Assembly (NCBI RefSeq): GCF_003935375.1
Contig: NZ_RHQM01000004.1
Span: forward strand, 248,001 to 312,000
Length of the DNA: 64,000 bases
Direction: 5' to 3'
From: Stutzerimonas xanthomarina
GTDB taxonomy: Bacteria > Pseudomonadota > Gammaproteobacteria > Pseudomonadales > Pseudomonadaceae
Shown: piece by piece, positions 55,204-63,880 of the stretch
Position numbering within the stretch: the first letter of the stretch is position 1
Layout: each line of letters begins with the position of its first letter
Made by a program: the position numbers and the translations under genes
Notes under the pieces: generated by a model
Told to the model about the DNA's origin: nothing
The model's input: the letters and a program-made list of their open reading frames with translations, nothing else
The model's database searches: none

Positions 55204-55611
55204 TCACCGCTCCACCTTTGCCGTGAGCTGGCGAAACGCGTAATCCGGGCGCGCCGCAGCGGAGGGCGCGTTCTGCGCAACGGCAGTGATGGTGTAGAGC
55301 GTCAGATCCTTGCCGTTCTCACGGGAGGGATACAGCACATTGCGGCACAGCACGACGACGCCGGAAAACTCCGCAAGGGCTCCATCCAAGGCCAAGCTCG
55401 CATCGCTCACGCAAGAACCCTCATTTACGGCCTTGCGAATACCCCATTCGAGCCCGGCGCGAGCCGCCTGGTAGGCACGGGCTTGCTGAATCGCCAGGCT
55501 TATCGTCCCGTTAGTGCTGACCGAGAGCCTTGCCATGCCAACAACGGCCAGCGCGACGACGACCATCACGAACAAAGCCGCAACCAGCGAAAAGCCTTTT
55601 TCATGGCGCAT
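55204..55611 (-). CDS. mshP: MSHA minor pilin-like protein MshP
   Basis: A 135-residue PilX-like protein. Class III signal MRHEKG^FSLVAALFVMVVVALAV lacks the Glu at +5 (Ala instead), as usual for PilX/MshP-type subunits. An AYQAARAGLEWGI motif follows. It is processed by prepilin peptidase and is probably a pilus-initiating minor subunit. It overlaps mshO by 11 bases and is 52 bp before mshQ. Confidence 0.85.
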   Translation of the reverse strand: MRHEKGFSLVAALFVMVVVALAVVGMARLSVSTNGTISLAIQQARAYQAARAGLEWGIRKAVNEGSCVSDASLALDGALAEFSGVVVLCRNVLYPSRENGKDLTLYTITAVAQNAPSAAARPDYAFRQLTAKVER

Positions 55612-56476
55612 TGTCGACGTGCACCTGCTGCTGAAGGGTGATGGATTCGCCGTCTCGGGCCAGAGTCAGACTCAACGTAACAAGGCCAGGTCGCTGCGGA
55701 GTACCGGGCTGGTAGGCGAAGGAGCAGGCAGTCACATGGGAAGCGACCGGCACCGCGTCTGCCGGTGCGGTATTGGACGCCGACGCGGACAATGCCGTGG
55801 CGGTGTAGCGCAGCAGCTTTCCGCCAGAACTGGCCGGGTTGCAGCGATAGCCGATGACCTGGTCCGCCAGATAGAAGCGCCGCTGTGGCGAGGCATAGGC
55901 GAAGGCAAAATCGCTGCCGGGCAGGTTCAGCGTAACCTGGGTCTCGTTCGCCGAGGCGGCTGCGCTGAAGGTCGTACCGGTCGGTGTGATGACACCGGGA
56001 TTAGCGTAGGCCCAGACGTTGCCTCCCGCCGTCGGCACGCTGCCGCTAATCGCGCCGATATTGTTGATCACCAGCCAACGCGCGCCCGTAACCGACAAAG
56101 CCGGGGCCAGCACCTGGAAACCATCGCAACGACCACTGCTGGTCTCGCAACCATCAGGCTCGCTGGAAAAACGCAGACTCTCTCCGCCTGCCCGATTCGG
56201 CACATAGCGGCCCGCCTGGCGAATATTCAGCGTTTCAAGCGTGCGTGTATCGGGAGACTGGCGAATTGAGTTCGGTACCGCGAGACGAATATCGCGGGCC
56301 ATGCGGTTCAACGCGACCGCTGCCTGCCCGACCAGCTCGCTGCGACGGCTCTGATCGACGAACGCATCCAGAGGACGTTGCATGACACTGGTCACCATCA
56401 GCAGCACGATGCCGCTCAGGGCGATCACCATCACCAGTTCGACCAGTGTGAAGGCGCGTACGGATTTCATGGGCAT
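55601..56476 (-). CDS. mshO: MSHA minor pilin MshO
   Basis: A 291-residue large minor pilin (PilW-like). Leader MPMKSVRA^FTLVELVMVIALSGIVLL; the residue before the cleavage point is Ala instead of the nearly invariant Gly. Four Cys (CETSSGRC, GYRC, ACSF) may pair. Start may be the first Met (56476) or the third residue (56470). It overlaps mshD by ten bases and mshP by 11, so the minor pilin genes are coupled. Confidence 0.85.
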   Translation of the reverse strand: MPMKSVRAFTLVELVMVIALSGIVLLMVTSVMQRPLDAFVDQSRRSELVGQAAVALNRMARDIRLAVPNSIRQSPDTRTLETLNIRQAGRYVPNRAGGESLRFSSEPDGCETSSGRCDGFQVLAPALSVTGARWLVINNIGAISGSVPTAGGNVWAYANPGVITPTGTTFSAAASANETQVTLNLPGSDFAFAYASPQRRFYLADQVIGYRCNPASSGGKLLRYTATALSASASNTAPADAVPVASHVTACSFAYQPGTPQRPGLVTLSLTLARDGESITLQQQVHVDNAP

Positions 56477-56964
56477 CGATCCGCCCCGCTGTCATCCACT
56501 TCGCCGTAACAGGTGCGAAATCCCGAGAGCTGCAGACGCTGGCCTGCCGGGTCAGTCACCGTCACATCGATACGCCTGGCTGGTACTCCATTCCAGTCGG
56601 CCAGCGACGTGACAGAGACCTGGACGCCATAGCTGGACAGTGCGGTAACCGCAGCGCCAGTCGCATCCCGTACGCCTGAATCGTTCAAACCCGCATAGTC
56701 ACACACATCGTCAAACCGGGCTCTGGGCAAACCTGGCGTTACTGCGCAAGCTCCGGCATTCAGGGTGGTTGGATCTAGGTAGGGCTGGAACAGTATTTCT
56801 TCGAGATAACCCTCAGCGATCGCCAGGCTCTGCTGGCGCAGCATCGGGTCGGCAGAGCGCCCAGTGATGGCAGCCATGGCTGAATAAAGTGCAGCAGCGG
56901 CAATACCGATGATCATGATACTGATCACCAGCTCGACCAAAGTCATTCCGCGCTGCTGCTTCAT
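56467..56964 (-). CDS. mshD: MSHA minor pilin MshD
   Basis: A 165-residue prepilin (PilV-like): MKQQRG^MTLVELVISIMIIGIAAAALYSA, with Glu at +5. The mature part has three or four Cys (GACAV, DVCDY, TCYGE, RCP). It overlaps mshC by four bases (ATGA) and mshO by ten. Confidence 0.87.
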   Translation of the reverse strand: MKQQRGMTLVELVISIMIIGIAAAALYSAMAAITGRSADPMLRQQSLAIAEGYLEEILFQPYLDPTTLNAGACAVTPGLPRARFDDVCDYAGLNDSGVRDATGAAVTALSSYGVQVSVTSLADWNGVPARRIDVTVTDPAGQRLQLSGFRTCYGEVDDSGADRCP

Positions 56965-57458
56965 TGCACCAGCCCGGTTTCGGCGGTCACGCTGAAGGTG
57001 AACGCACCGATGGTGGCACTCGCCGCGCCGGAGGGACGCCCCAGCGAGTCGAACACCACGGGAAAATTGGTCGCCGACACCGACACGCCCGTGGGCACCT
57101 CGGTGTTGGCGAAGGGCGTCTGGCCATCCGCCCCCTGCACCTCTGCGCTGAACGCGCCCGAGGTGCAGTGCGCGGCGCGGCGCAGATGGTAGCCACCAGT
57201 CCCCAAACTGACCTCGGTCAGGCAGCCGCTGGCCAGGGCCAGCTTCTGTGCATAGCGCACAGCCGAGACCGTCTCTTCAAAGAAAAGGCGTTCGTCGAAC
57301 ACCTTTCGATCAAAGAAACGCGGCCCCACCACGGCGGCGAGGATGCCGATGATGACGAGCGTCATGATCAGCTCGACGACTGTGAAGCCACGACTGGCCC
57401 CATACGACGTACCTGCGCAGCCCCTGCCGGCGAGACGACTGCTAACCTCAAGGGGCAT
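56961..57458 (-). CDS. mshC: MSHA minor pilin MshC
   Basis: A 165-residue prepilin (GspH/FimT-like). The cleavage motif RG^FTVVELIMTLVIIGILAAV follows an unusually long leader of about 24 residues; no better Met start lies closer, and the ribosome-binding site is weak. The mature domain has two Cys (SGCLTE, AHCTS). It begins 13 bp after mshA stops. Confidence 0.83.
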   Translation of the reverse strand: MPLEVSSRLAGRGCAGTSYGASRGFTVVELIMTLVIIGILAAVVGPRFFDRKVFDERLFFEETVSAVRYAQKLALASGCLTEVSLGTGGYHLRRAAHCTSGAFSAEVQGADGQTPFANTEVPTGVSVSATNFPVVFDSLGRPSGAASATIGAFTFSVTAETGLVQ

Positions 57459-57471
57459 ATTCAGAAGCTCA

Positions 57472-57948
57472 TTACTGACAGTTGGCGCCAGTCACGGGAA
57501 GCGCACCGCCACTTACTGCAGAAAAGCTTGGCGCCCCGTTAGCAGCTGCTGCGGTGTACACGAAGCCACAGGTAGTTATGCTGGCAGGCGTTCCTTTCTG
57601 AACGACCGTCCCTGAGGTGATATTAAAATCATTTTCCAGTCCTGCAGCTGCAAGAATGCCTGCCGCATCGGCAGTGGGGTAACCATTAGCCACCGTGATC
57701 TGCTTGCCCTCCAACGTGATGTAATCAGCCGCCCCGCTGGTACCTGCCGTAACACCTTTAGCAAGCACCGCAGAGTGCACAATCGCGGATGCAGATTTAG
57801 CTGAGCCAAGCGCGCCGTTAATAGACGCCGCCCGAGCATCACTTCCAAAGTCCGCAAACTTCGGCAAAGCAAACGCCGCCAGAATCCCCAAAATCACAAT
57901 AACCATAATCAACTCGATCATAGTGAAACCGCTCTGTTGCTTCTTCAT
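57472..57948 (-). CDS. mshA: Major MSHA pilin MshA
   Basis: A 158-residue type IVa prepilin: MKKQQSG^FTMIELIMVIVILGILAAF, conserved Glu5 of the mature form. The C-terminal disulphide loop is bounded by Cys in ITTCGFVY and the final GANCQ. GGAGC lies seven bases before the ATG. MshA forms the mannose-sensitive haemagglutinin-type pilus fibre used for surface attachment. The gene body looks more AT-rich than the flanking msh genes. It is third from mshG and directly before mshC. Confidence 0.92.
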   Translation of the reverse strand: MKKQQSGFTMIELIMVIVILGILAAFALPKFADFGSDARAASINGALGSAKSASAIVHSAVLAKGVTAGTSGAADYITLEGKQITVANGYPTADAAGILAAAGLENDFNITSGTVVQKGTPASITTCGFVYTAAAANGAPSFSAVSGGALPVTGANCQ

Positions 57949-57971
57949 AGTTGTCGCTCCTTGTTTATGAA

Positions 57972-58496
57972 TCATTGAAAGTTGACGAAGACTTCGCCGG
58001 TATTGGCGTTGTATTCGATGACGTCGTCGCCGCCATCGAGGTTGTAGGTGAACAGGCAGCGGGTGCCGTTGGCCGTGGCGGTGAATGCCGGATTGGTGCC
58101 GGTCAGGCTCTGCGAGGAAGCCTGCAGCAGGTTGCTCCAGAGGTTGCGGCATTCATCGGCGGACATGCTGGTGCTGGCGAGCGGAGTGCCGCTGCGTTCG
58201 GTGCCTACGGGCCAGCCGCTGGCGTTCACATCCATCGCGCCGTTGCCGTAGCCCTGTACGTTGATCTGGCAGTTGCCAGCCAGGCAGGCATTGCTGCCGC
58301 CGCCGCGATTCAGTTCGTACTGGCCGCGCACCAGCGAGACGGCGGATGTAAGCGCACCACCAGCGCTGCGCACGCTGGCGCGGTGGGCGTCCTTGGCCGA
58401 GTCGATGAAGTGTGGCAAGGCGACCGCGGCCAGGATGCCGAGGATGGCGATGACCACGACCAGCTCGATCATGGTGAAACCCTTGTGTCGTTGCAT
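57972..58496 (-). CDS. mshB: MSHA pilin-like protein MshB
   Basis: A 174-residue prepilin, MQRHKG^FTMIELVVVIAILGILAAVALP, nearly identical to MshA through the N-terminal helix but with a different globular part (CLAGNCQINV, ADECRNLW, TRCLFTYNLDGG). GGAGG six bases upstream fixes the ATG at 58496. It is probably a minor subunit. It stands between mshG and mshA; no mshF gene is present between mshG and mshB. Confidence 0.87.
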   Translation of the reverse strand: MQRHKGFTMIELVVVIAILGILAAVALPHFIDSAKDAHRASVRSAGGALTSAVSLVRGQYELNRGGGSNACLAGNCQINVQGYGNGAMDVNASGWPVGTERSGTPLASTSMSADECRNLWSNLLQASSQSLTGTNPAFTATANGTRCLFTYNLDGGDDVIEYNANTGEVFVNFQ

Positions 58497-58540
58497 CGTG
58501 CCTCCGTGGCTCCTGTGAAATGTCGCGATTCGTATGCCCA

Positions 58541-59779
58541 TCAACCCCTCCCCTGCGCCGCGCTACCCAGTTCCCACATCGGCAGAAACACGCCGAGCGC
58601 GAGAATCAGCACCATCACGCCCATGGCCACGATAAGGATTGGCTCGATGGCATCAGCCAGCTGTTTAAGGTCGTAGTCCACCTCCTGCTCGTAGAAGTCG
58701 GCGACTTCGATGAACAGGTCGTCCAGCGCGCCGGTTTCTTCGCCGACGGCCATCATCTGCAGTACCAATGGGGTGAACAGGCCGGAGTTATGCGCCGAAC
58801 GGGTCAGCGCTTCGCCGCGTTCGACGCTTTCGCGAATGCCGAGAATCGCCTGGCCGATATGCTGGTTGCCGACGCTGGCGCTGTTGATCGAGAGGGTCTG
58901 CAGCAGCGGCACGCCGGCGCGATACATCATCGCGAAGGTGCGGGTGAAGCGCGCCAGGGCGATACGTTCGAAGATGCCGCCGACGATGGGCAGGCGCAGC
59001 TTGATGCGGTCCCAGCGCAGTCGACCGGCGTCGGTTTCGATCCACTTGAAGAAGGCGTAGAGCCCGCCAACGATGCCCAGCAGCAACAGCCACCAATAGT
59101 CACGCATGAAGTTGGAGGTGCCGATCAGTACGCGCGTGGCCCACGGCAGTTGCGCGTGAAACTGGGCGAAGACCTTGGCGAACGCCGGGATCACCAAGAG
59201 ATTGATGACACCCAGCGCCACCCCCATGGCCACCAGCACAAAGATCGGATAACGCGTGGCCTGCTTGATGCGCTTGCGGGTCTCGCGCTCCAGCTCGAGA
59301 TAGGCAGACAGCTGCTTGAACGCCTGGTCGAGCTGGCCGGTGTTCTCACCGACGCTGACCATGCTGACAAACAGATTGTTGAACACCTTGGGATGCGCGT
59401 TCAGTGCGACCGCCATGGACTGGCCGCTTTCGAGGCTGGCGCGCACGTCCTGCAGGATGCCGCGGAAATACAGGTTGCGATTGGATTCGGCCAGACCGCC
59501 GATGGCGCGAATGATCGGCACGCCGGCCTTGTTCAGGCTGTACATCTGGCGGCTGAAGATGATCAGTTCGTCCAGATCGACACGTTTGCGCCGCAGCTTC
59601 TCGCGCAGCACGGCAAACACGTCGACGCTATCGGCCTGGGCACGCTCCGCATCGATGGTCAGCGGGGTGATCTGGCGCGACACCAGCTCGCTTGCCACGG
59701 CGTCAGCGCTGGCGCCATCGAGCGCGCCGCTGACCCGTGCGCCGCGCATATCGCGGCCGGTATAGCGGAAGCTAGGCAT
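58541..59779 (-). CDS. mshG: MSHA inner-membrane platform protein MshG (PilC/GspF family)
   Basis: A 412-residue membrane protein with two T2SSF domains, each a helical bundle followed by a membrane helix (FSRQMYSLNKAGVPIIRAI in the first, FTRTFAMMYRAGVPLLQTL in the second). The C terminus ends with a third helix (IVAMGVMVLILALGVFLPM). It connects the ATPase MshE to the growing pilus. Start is 81 bp after the mshE stop. Confidence 0.93.
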   Translation of the reverse strand: MPSFRYTGRDMRGARVSGALDGASADAVASELVSRQITPLTIDAERAQADSVDVFAVLREKLRRKRVDLDELIIFSRQMYSLNKAGVPIIRAIGGLAESNRNLYFRGILQDVRASLESGQSMAVALNAHPKVFNNLFVSMVSVGENTGQLDQAFKQLSAYLELERETRKRIKQATRYPIFVLVAMGVALGVINLLVIPAFAKVFAQFHAQLPWATRVLIGTSNFMRDYWWLLLLGIVGGLYAFFKWIETDAGRLRWDRIKLRLPIVGGIFERIALARFTRTFAMMYRAGVPLLQTLSINSASVGNQHIGQAILGIRESVERGEALTRSAHNSGLFTPLVLQMMAVGEETGALDDLFIEVADFYEQEVDYDLKQLADAIEPILIVAMGVMVLILALGVFLPMWELGSAAQGRG

Positions 59780-59860
59780 CGGCAGGCACCCCGCGAAATG
59801 ACCGGACGAAGCCCGTGGCGCTGGCGCCTACGGCCGCGACAAGCTGGAGATTACCGGCGA

Positions 59861-61585
59861 TCACGCGATCACCTCGTCGTCCGCCAGGGTGGCGCAGACC
59901 TTCAGCACCTCTTCGATACTGGTGACGCCGGCGATGGCGTAATCCAGCGCGCACGCCGCCAGTGGTCGATAGTGCGCCTGCTGGCGCGCGGCCTCGGCGA
60001 AGCCCTGCGGATCGCCCCGACGCAATGCGGCGATCATCGGTTCGTCCAGCTCCAGCAGCTCGTACACGCCGACACGGCCGGCATAGCCACTGTTGTGGCA
60101 TTGATGACAACCAGTGCCGCGCTTGAAGCGGTGGTCGCGCAGCGAGCCGCCGTGCAGCGCTTCCAGCCAGGCCAGTTGCCGAGGATCGGGCTGATCGTCC
60201 TCCATGCAGTTCTCGCACACGCGGCGTATCAGACGCTGGGCCAGCACCGCATTCAGCGCGGTGGCGACGAGGAAGGGCTCGACGCCCATGTCGATCAGGC
60301 GCATGGCCGAGGTCAGGGCATCGTTGGTGTGCAGCGTCGAGAGTACGAGGTGGCCGGTCAGTGCGGCGCGCAGGCCGATTTCGGCGGTTTCCTGATCACG
60401 GATCTCACCAACCAGGACGATGTCCGGGTCCTGACGCAAGGCGGCGCGCAGCACGCGGGCGAAGGTCAACTCGATCTTGGCGTTGACCTGCACCTGGTTG
60501 ACCCGCGGCAGGCGGTACTCCACCGGGTCCTCGACCGTGATGATCTTCTTCTCCGGGCTGTTCAGCTCGGAAAGCCCGGCGTAGAGCGTGGTGGTCTTGC
60601 CCGAGCCAGTAGGGCCGGTGACCAGCACCATGCCGTGCGGACGCTGCAACAGGCGCCGGAAGCGCTCGAGCATCGCCGGCGGCATGCCGGTGCCTTCGAG
60701 CTTGAACATCGCGCCGCTCTGGTCGAGCAGACGCATGACCACCGACTCGCCGAACTGCACAGGCATGGTGGAAACCCGCACATCGAGGTTGCGGTTCTTC
60801 ACGCGGATGTTGAAACGGCCGTCCTGCGGCAGGCGTTTTTCCGAGATATCCAGGCCGGACATGATCTTCAGGCGCATGACCAGCGCCGAAGCGACGCGGT
60901 GCTCCTTCATCACCTGTTCGTTGAGCACGCCGTCGATACGCTGGCGAATCCGCACCACGCCTTCGTCCGGTTCGATGTGAATGTCCGAGGCCTTCATCTG
61001 CACGGCGTCCTCGAACAGCGTCTGCAGCAGGCGCACCACCGGCGCATCGCTGTTGCTTTCGCCGAGGCGCGAGAGGTCAAAATCACTTTCCTGCAGCTCA
61101 CCTTCCAGCTCGCCGGCCAGCGAGGCGATCTCACTGGTACGGCGGTAAAGCTGGTCCAGCGCGCCGAGCAGCTCGCTTTCACGCACCACCGCCGGGTGGA
61201 CGCGCTTGCCCAGCAGGCGCTCGATCTCGTCCTGGGCGAAGATGTCCAGCGGGTCGGTCATGCCCACCAGCAAACCATCGCCCTGGCGGGACAGCACGAT
61301 GACCCGGAAGCGCCGGGCGACCGCCTCGGGCAGGCTCTGGGTCAGCTGGTTGTCGAACTTGTAGTGCTTGAGTTCGACGAAGGGAATCTGCAGCTGCTCG
61401 GACAGCGCACGCAGCAGGCGGCCTTCGTCGATGAAGCCGAGGTCGAGTACCGTACGCCCGAGCTTGGAGCCGGTGCGCTTTTGGTCCTGCAGCGCCTGCT
61501 GCAGCTGCGCCTCGCTGATCAGGCCGGCTTGGACCAGCAGATCGCCGAGACGAATCTTGCGCTGGCGCATGTCTTGCGCGGTCAT
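59861..61585 (-). CDS. mshE: MSHA pilus extension ATPase MshE
   Basis: A 574-residue secretion ATPase that powers pilus extension. The N-terminal MshEN domain carries two 24-residue c-di-GMP-binding motifs: residues 12-35 (RLGDLLVQAGLIS...) and 41-64 (KLGRTVLDLGFID...), each with the R/KLG, the central G and the end Q. The ATPase core has Walker A GPTGSGKTTTLYAGL, VEDPVEYR, Walker B VLVGEIRDQETAE and a zinc-binding tetracysteine (CENC...CHQC). All are intact, so the pilus is predicted to be c-di-GMP dependent. It overlaps mshN by four bases. Confidence 0.95.
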   Translation of the reverse strand: MTAQDMRQRKIRLGDLLVQAGLISEAQLQQALQDQKRTGSKLGRTVLDLGFIDEGRLLRALSEQLQIPFVELKHYKFDNQLTQSLPEAVARRFRVIVLSRQGDGLLVGMTDPLDIFAQDEIERLLGKRVHPAVVRESELLGALDQLYRRTSEIASLAGELEGELQESDFDLSRLGESNSDAPVVRLLQTLFEDAVQMKASDIHIEPDEGVVRIRQRIDGVLNEQVMKEHRVASALVMRLKIMSGLDISEKRLPQDGRFNIRVKNRNLDVRVSTMPVQFGESVVMRLLDQSGAMFKLEGTGMPPAMLERFRRLLQRPHGMVLVTGPTGSGKTTTLYAGLSELNSPEKKIITVEDPVEYRLPRVNQVQVNAKIELTFARVLRAALRQDPDIVLVGEIRDQETAEIGLRAALTGHLVLSTLHTNDALTSAMRLIDMGVEPFLVATALNAVLAQRLIRRVCENCMEDDQPDPRQLAWLEALHGGSLRDHRFKRGTGCHQCHNSGYAGRVGVYELLELDEPMIAALRRGDPQGFAEAARQQAHYRPLAACALDYAIAGVTSIEEVLKVCATLADDEVIA

Positions 61586-62946
61586 CGGGCACCTCCGAGT
61601 ACGCCGGCACGTTCGGCGGCGAAGCGCCGCGAGTTGTCATCGAGCCCCTGCCCTTGCGCGGCCAGACGGTAGTGGCGCGCCGCCCGGGCGGGTTGATCAA
61701 TCTGTTCCAGCGCGATGGCCAAGCCCAGCTGCCAGGCCGCCTGCTGCGGCTGAAGAGCCACCAGCTGGCGATAAACCGCAGCGCTGCCGGCCCAGTCGCC
61801 GACCTGCTGCTGCAGAGCTGCCAGCAACGCGTGATAGCCGGGATCGCTGGCCAGTGACGGCGCGTTCTGCACCAGGGTGGCGAGCGCCGTCTGTTTGTCG
61901 CCGCTCTGCAGCTGGCCACGGGCGAGCAGCATACGTAGCTCGGCATCGAACGGCCGCCTCTGCAGCTGGGCCGGCAGCCACTCGAGCAATGGCTCGATCT
62001 GTCCAGCAGCCAGGTAAGCACGAGCCAACCAGCGGGCCGCCTCGACGTTGTCCGGCTGTGCGGCATGGAGCTCCTGCAGCAGCTCGATGGCACGGGGGAA
62101 GTTCTGCTGTTGCAGCGCATCTCGCGCCTGGGCCAGCGGGTCCGGTCGATGACTGCCGATCTGCACGGTGGCCGTGGTGGCAACCTGGGGTCTGGCAACC
62201 GGCGCCGAGGCCGGCTCGGCGACCGGCTGCACATCCGGCGCGATAACCGGCGCGGTTTGCGCGTCTGGCGCCGTGCGGGTCACCCAGTCCGGCAGGCCCG
62301 CTTCGTCCAACGCCGGCTCGGCGAAAGGCAGGTCCAGGTCCTCAGGAACGGCCACTGGTGCGCCATCCATGTGGACTTCCAGCCAGAGCTGCGCATGGCC
62401 AGCGGCCGGCTCAAGACGATCACGCACGTCGAGGCGATCGGTCATGCCGAGCAGCAGCACCTGCACCTGGTCGCCCTGCTGTTCCACTCGCCAGGACAGG
62501 CTTAGGCCATTGCTCTCCACGCGGCCGTTTCGCGGGCCACCGGCGAGCGTCACATCCGGCAAACGCAGACTGATCGCGCCGCCTTCGTCGGTGCGCTGAT
62601 AGCTGATCGAGCGATCCAGCAGCAACTGCAGCACGAAACGGCCACCGTCTTGCTGCGGCAAGACGTCGAGGAGCTGAGTTGCAGGCACCGCAGCCACCAC
62701 CGGAGCGGCGGCAGGTGACTCCTGCACAGCCGGGGCTTGCGCGAAACGTTCGAACAGCACCACCGATACCGCGACGACCAACGCCCCGATAGCCAGCGGC
62801 AACAACCAGCGGCGCAGCCGTGCCGATCGCTGACGCCGCGTTGCGGCTGCTTCATCGACAGCCTGCATGTCGAGGAATGGGCTCTGCCCGCCGGATGCCG
62901 CGCCGCGCGCTTCGAGATCGCGCAGCATGTCGTTGACCAGGCTCAT
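61582..62946 (-). CDS. mshN: MSHA biogenesis protein MshN (TPR)
   Basis: A 454-residue inner-membrane protein. A cytoplasmic N terminus (MSLVNDMLRDLEARG) is followed by one membrane helix (about 47-66), an AMIN-like beta domain (about 105-215), and TPR repeats (about 270-450: ALQQQNFPRAIELLQELHAAQ, LLARGQLQSGDKQTALATL). It probably links the inner-membrane machinery to the secretin in the periplasm. The ATG at 62946 overlaps mshM by four bases. Confidence 0.9.
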   Translation of the reverse strand: MSLVNDMLRDLEARGAASGGQSPFLDMQAVDEAAATRRQRSARLRRWLLPLAIGALVVAVSVVLFERFAQAPAVQESPAAAPVVAAVPATQLLDVLPQQDGGRFVLQLLLDRSISYQRTDEGGAISLRLPDVTLAGGPRNGRVESNGLSLSWRVEQQGDQVQVLLLGMTDRLDVRDRLEPAAGHAQLWLEVHMDGAPVAVPEDLDLPFAEPALDEAGLPDWVTRTAPDAQTAPVIAPDVQPVAEPASAPVARPQVATTATVQIGSHRPDPLAQARDALQQQNFPRAIELLQELHAAQPDNVEAARWLARAYLAAGQIEPLLEWLPAQLQRRPFDAELRMLLARGQLQSGDKQTALATLVQNAPSLASDPGYHALLAALQQQVGDWAGSAAVYRQLVALQPQQAAWQLGLAIALEQIDQPARAARHYRLAAQGQGLDDNSRRFAAERAGVLGGAR

Positions 62947-63872
62947 GGCCGCACCTCGGCCAGCTGCGACAGCCATGGCAATGCACCCAGCAGCAGGCTC
63001 AGGGTTGCCGCACCCGCCAGCAATGCCCAACGCAACGGAAGGGCTGCACGCAGGAACGGGCGGGCACCCTCGGTATCGGCCAGGGCACGGCGTACATGGC
63101 GGCTGCCGACCCGTCGCTGGCCTTCGCCAAACGCCGCCATCAGGCACTTGTTGGCCAGGATGTTGAGCAACCGCGGGATGCCACCGCTACCCTTGACCAG
63201 CAGGCGAATCGCGGCCGGCTTGAACAGCGGTTCACCTTGATAACCGGCAACCGCCAGGCGTTCATGCAGGTAGCGCCTGGCATCGCTGACATCCAGCGGG
63301 AGCAGGCGATAGGAGAATGTGATGCGCTGGCGCAATTGCCGGAAATTTTCGCTGGCCAGCGTAGCGTCCAGTTCAGGCTGGCCGAACAGCACCACCTGCA
63401 GCAGTTTGCGCTGCTCGGTTTCCAGATTGGTCAGCAGTCGCAGGGCCTCCAGCGTGGCCGGTGGCAGCGCCTGCGCCTCATCGATTAACAGCACGGTGCT
63501 CTTGCCCTGGCCGGCCAGCTCGATCAGCCGGCGATGCAGTGCCGCCAGCAGCCCGTGATTGTCCAGTTGCTCGACCCGCGGCACATGCAGCTCATGGGCC
63601 AGCGCCTGGCGCAGCGCCATGGGTCCGAGCGCTGGGTTCGGCAACCAGGCGAGCTGGTAGTGTTCGGCATCCAGTTGCTTGAGCAGCGCGCGGCAGAGCA
63701 GGGTCTTGCCGGTGCCCACCTCGCCGGTCACCTTGATGAAGCCCTCGCCTTCGGCCAGAGCCACGCGCAGCAGGTTCAGGCACGCCTGGTAAGGCGGCAG
63801 GCGAACCATGAAGCCGGTATTCGGCGTCAATGCGAATGGCTTTTCCTGCAGGCCGAAGAATGCTTCGTACAT
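62943..63872 (-). CDS. mshM: MSHA biogenesis AAA ATPase MshM (ExeA/GspA-like)
   Basis: A 309-residue AAA ATPase: MYEAFFGLQEKPFALTPN start, Walker A TGEVGTGKTLLCRALL (about 47-62), Walker B VLLIDEAQALPP, sensor region FRQLRQRITFSYRLLPLD, and a C-terminal membrane helix (about 277-300). ExeA-type ATPases assist multimer assembly of secretins; this one probably assembles MshL. It lies eight bases after the mshL stop. Confidence 0.92.
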   Translation of the reverse strand: MYEAFFGLQEKPFALTPNTGFMVRLPPYQACLNLLRVALAEGEGFIKVTGEVGTGKTLLCRALLKQLDAEHYQLAWLPNPALGPMALRQALAHELHVPRVEQLDNHGLLAALHRRLIELAGQGKSTVLLIDEAQALPPATLEALRLLTNLETEQRKLLQVVLFGQPELDATLASENFRQLRQRITFSYRLLPLDVSDARRYLHERLAVAGYQGEPLFKPAAIRLLVKGSGGIPRLLNILANKCLMAAFGEGQRRVGSRHVRRALADTEGARPFLRAALPLRWALLAGAATLSLLLGALPWLSQLAEVRP

Positions 63873-63880
63873 ACCGATGC

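Noticed and set aside
58520-61672. A 1050-residue plus-strand open frame opposite mshG and mshE
   Set aside because: It is the antisense shadow of two genes with clear motifs; its His/Gln/Asp-rich product has no domain.
62950-63166. Long Arg/Ala-rich ORF extensions and overlapping frames throughout, such as those upstream of mshN and hrpA
   Set aside because: High-GC DNA gives long open antisense and alternative frames; their products are Arg/Pro/Ala-rich with no motifs and lie across well-supported genes.
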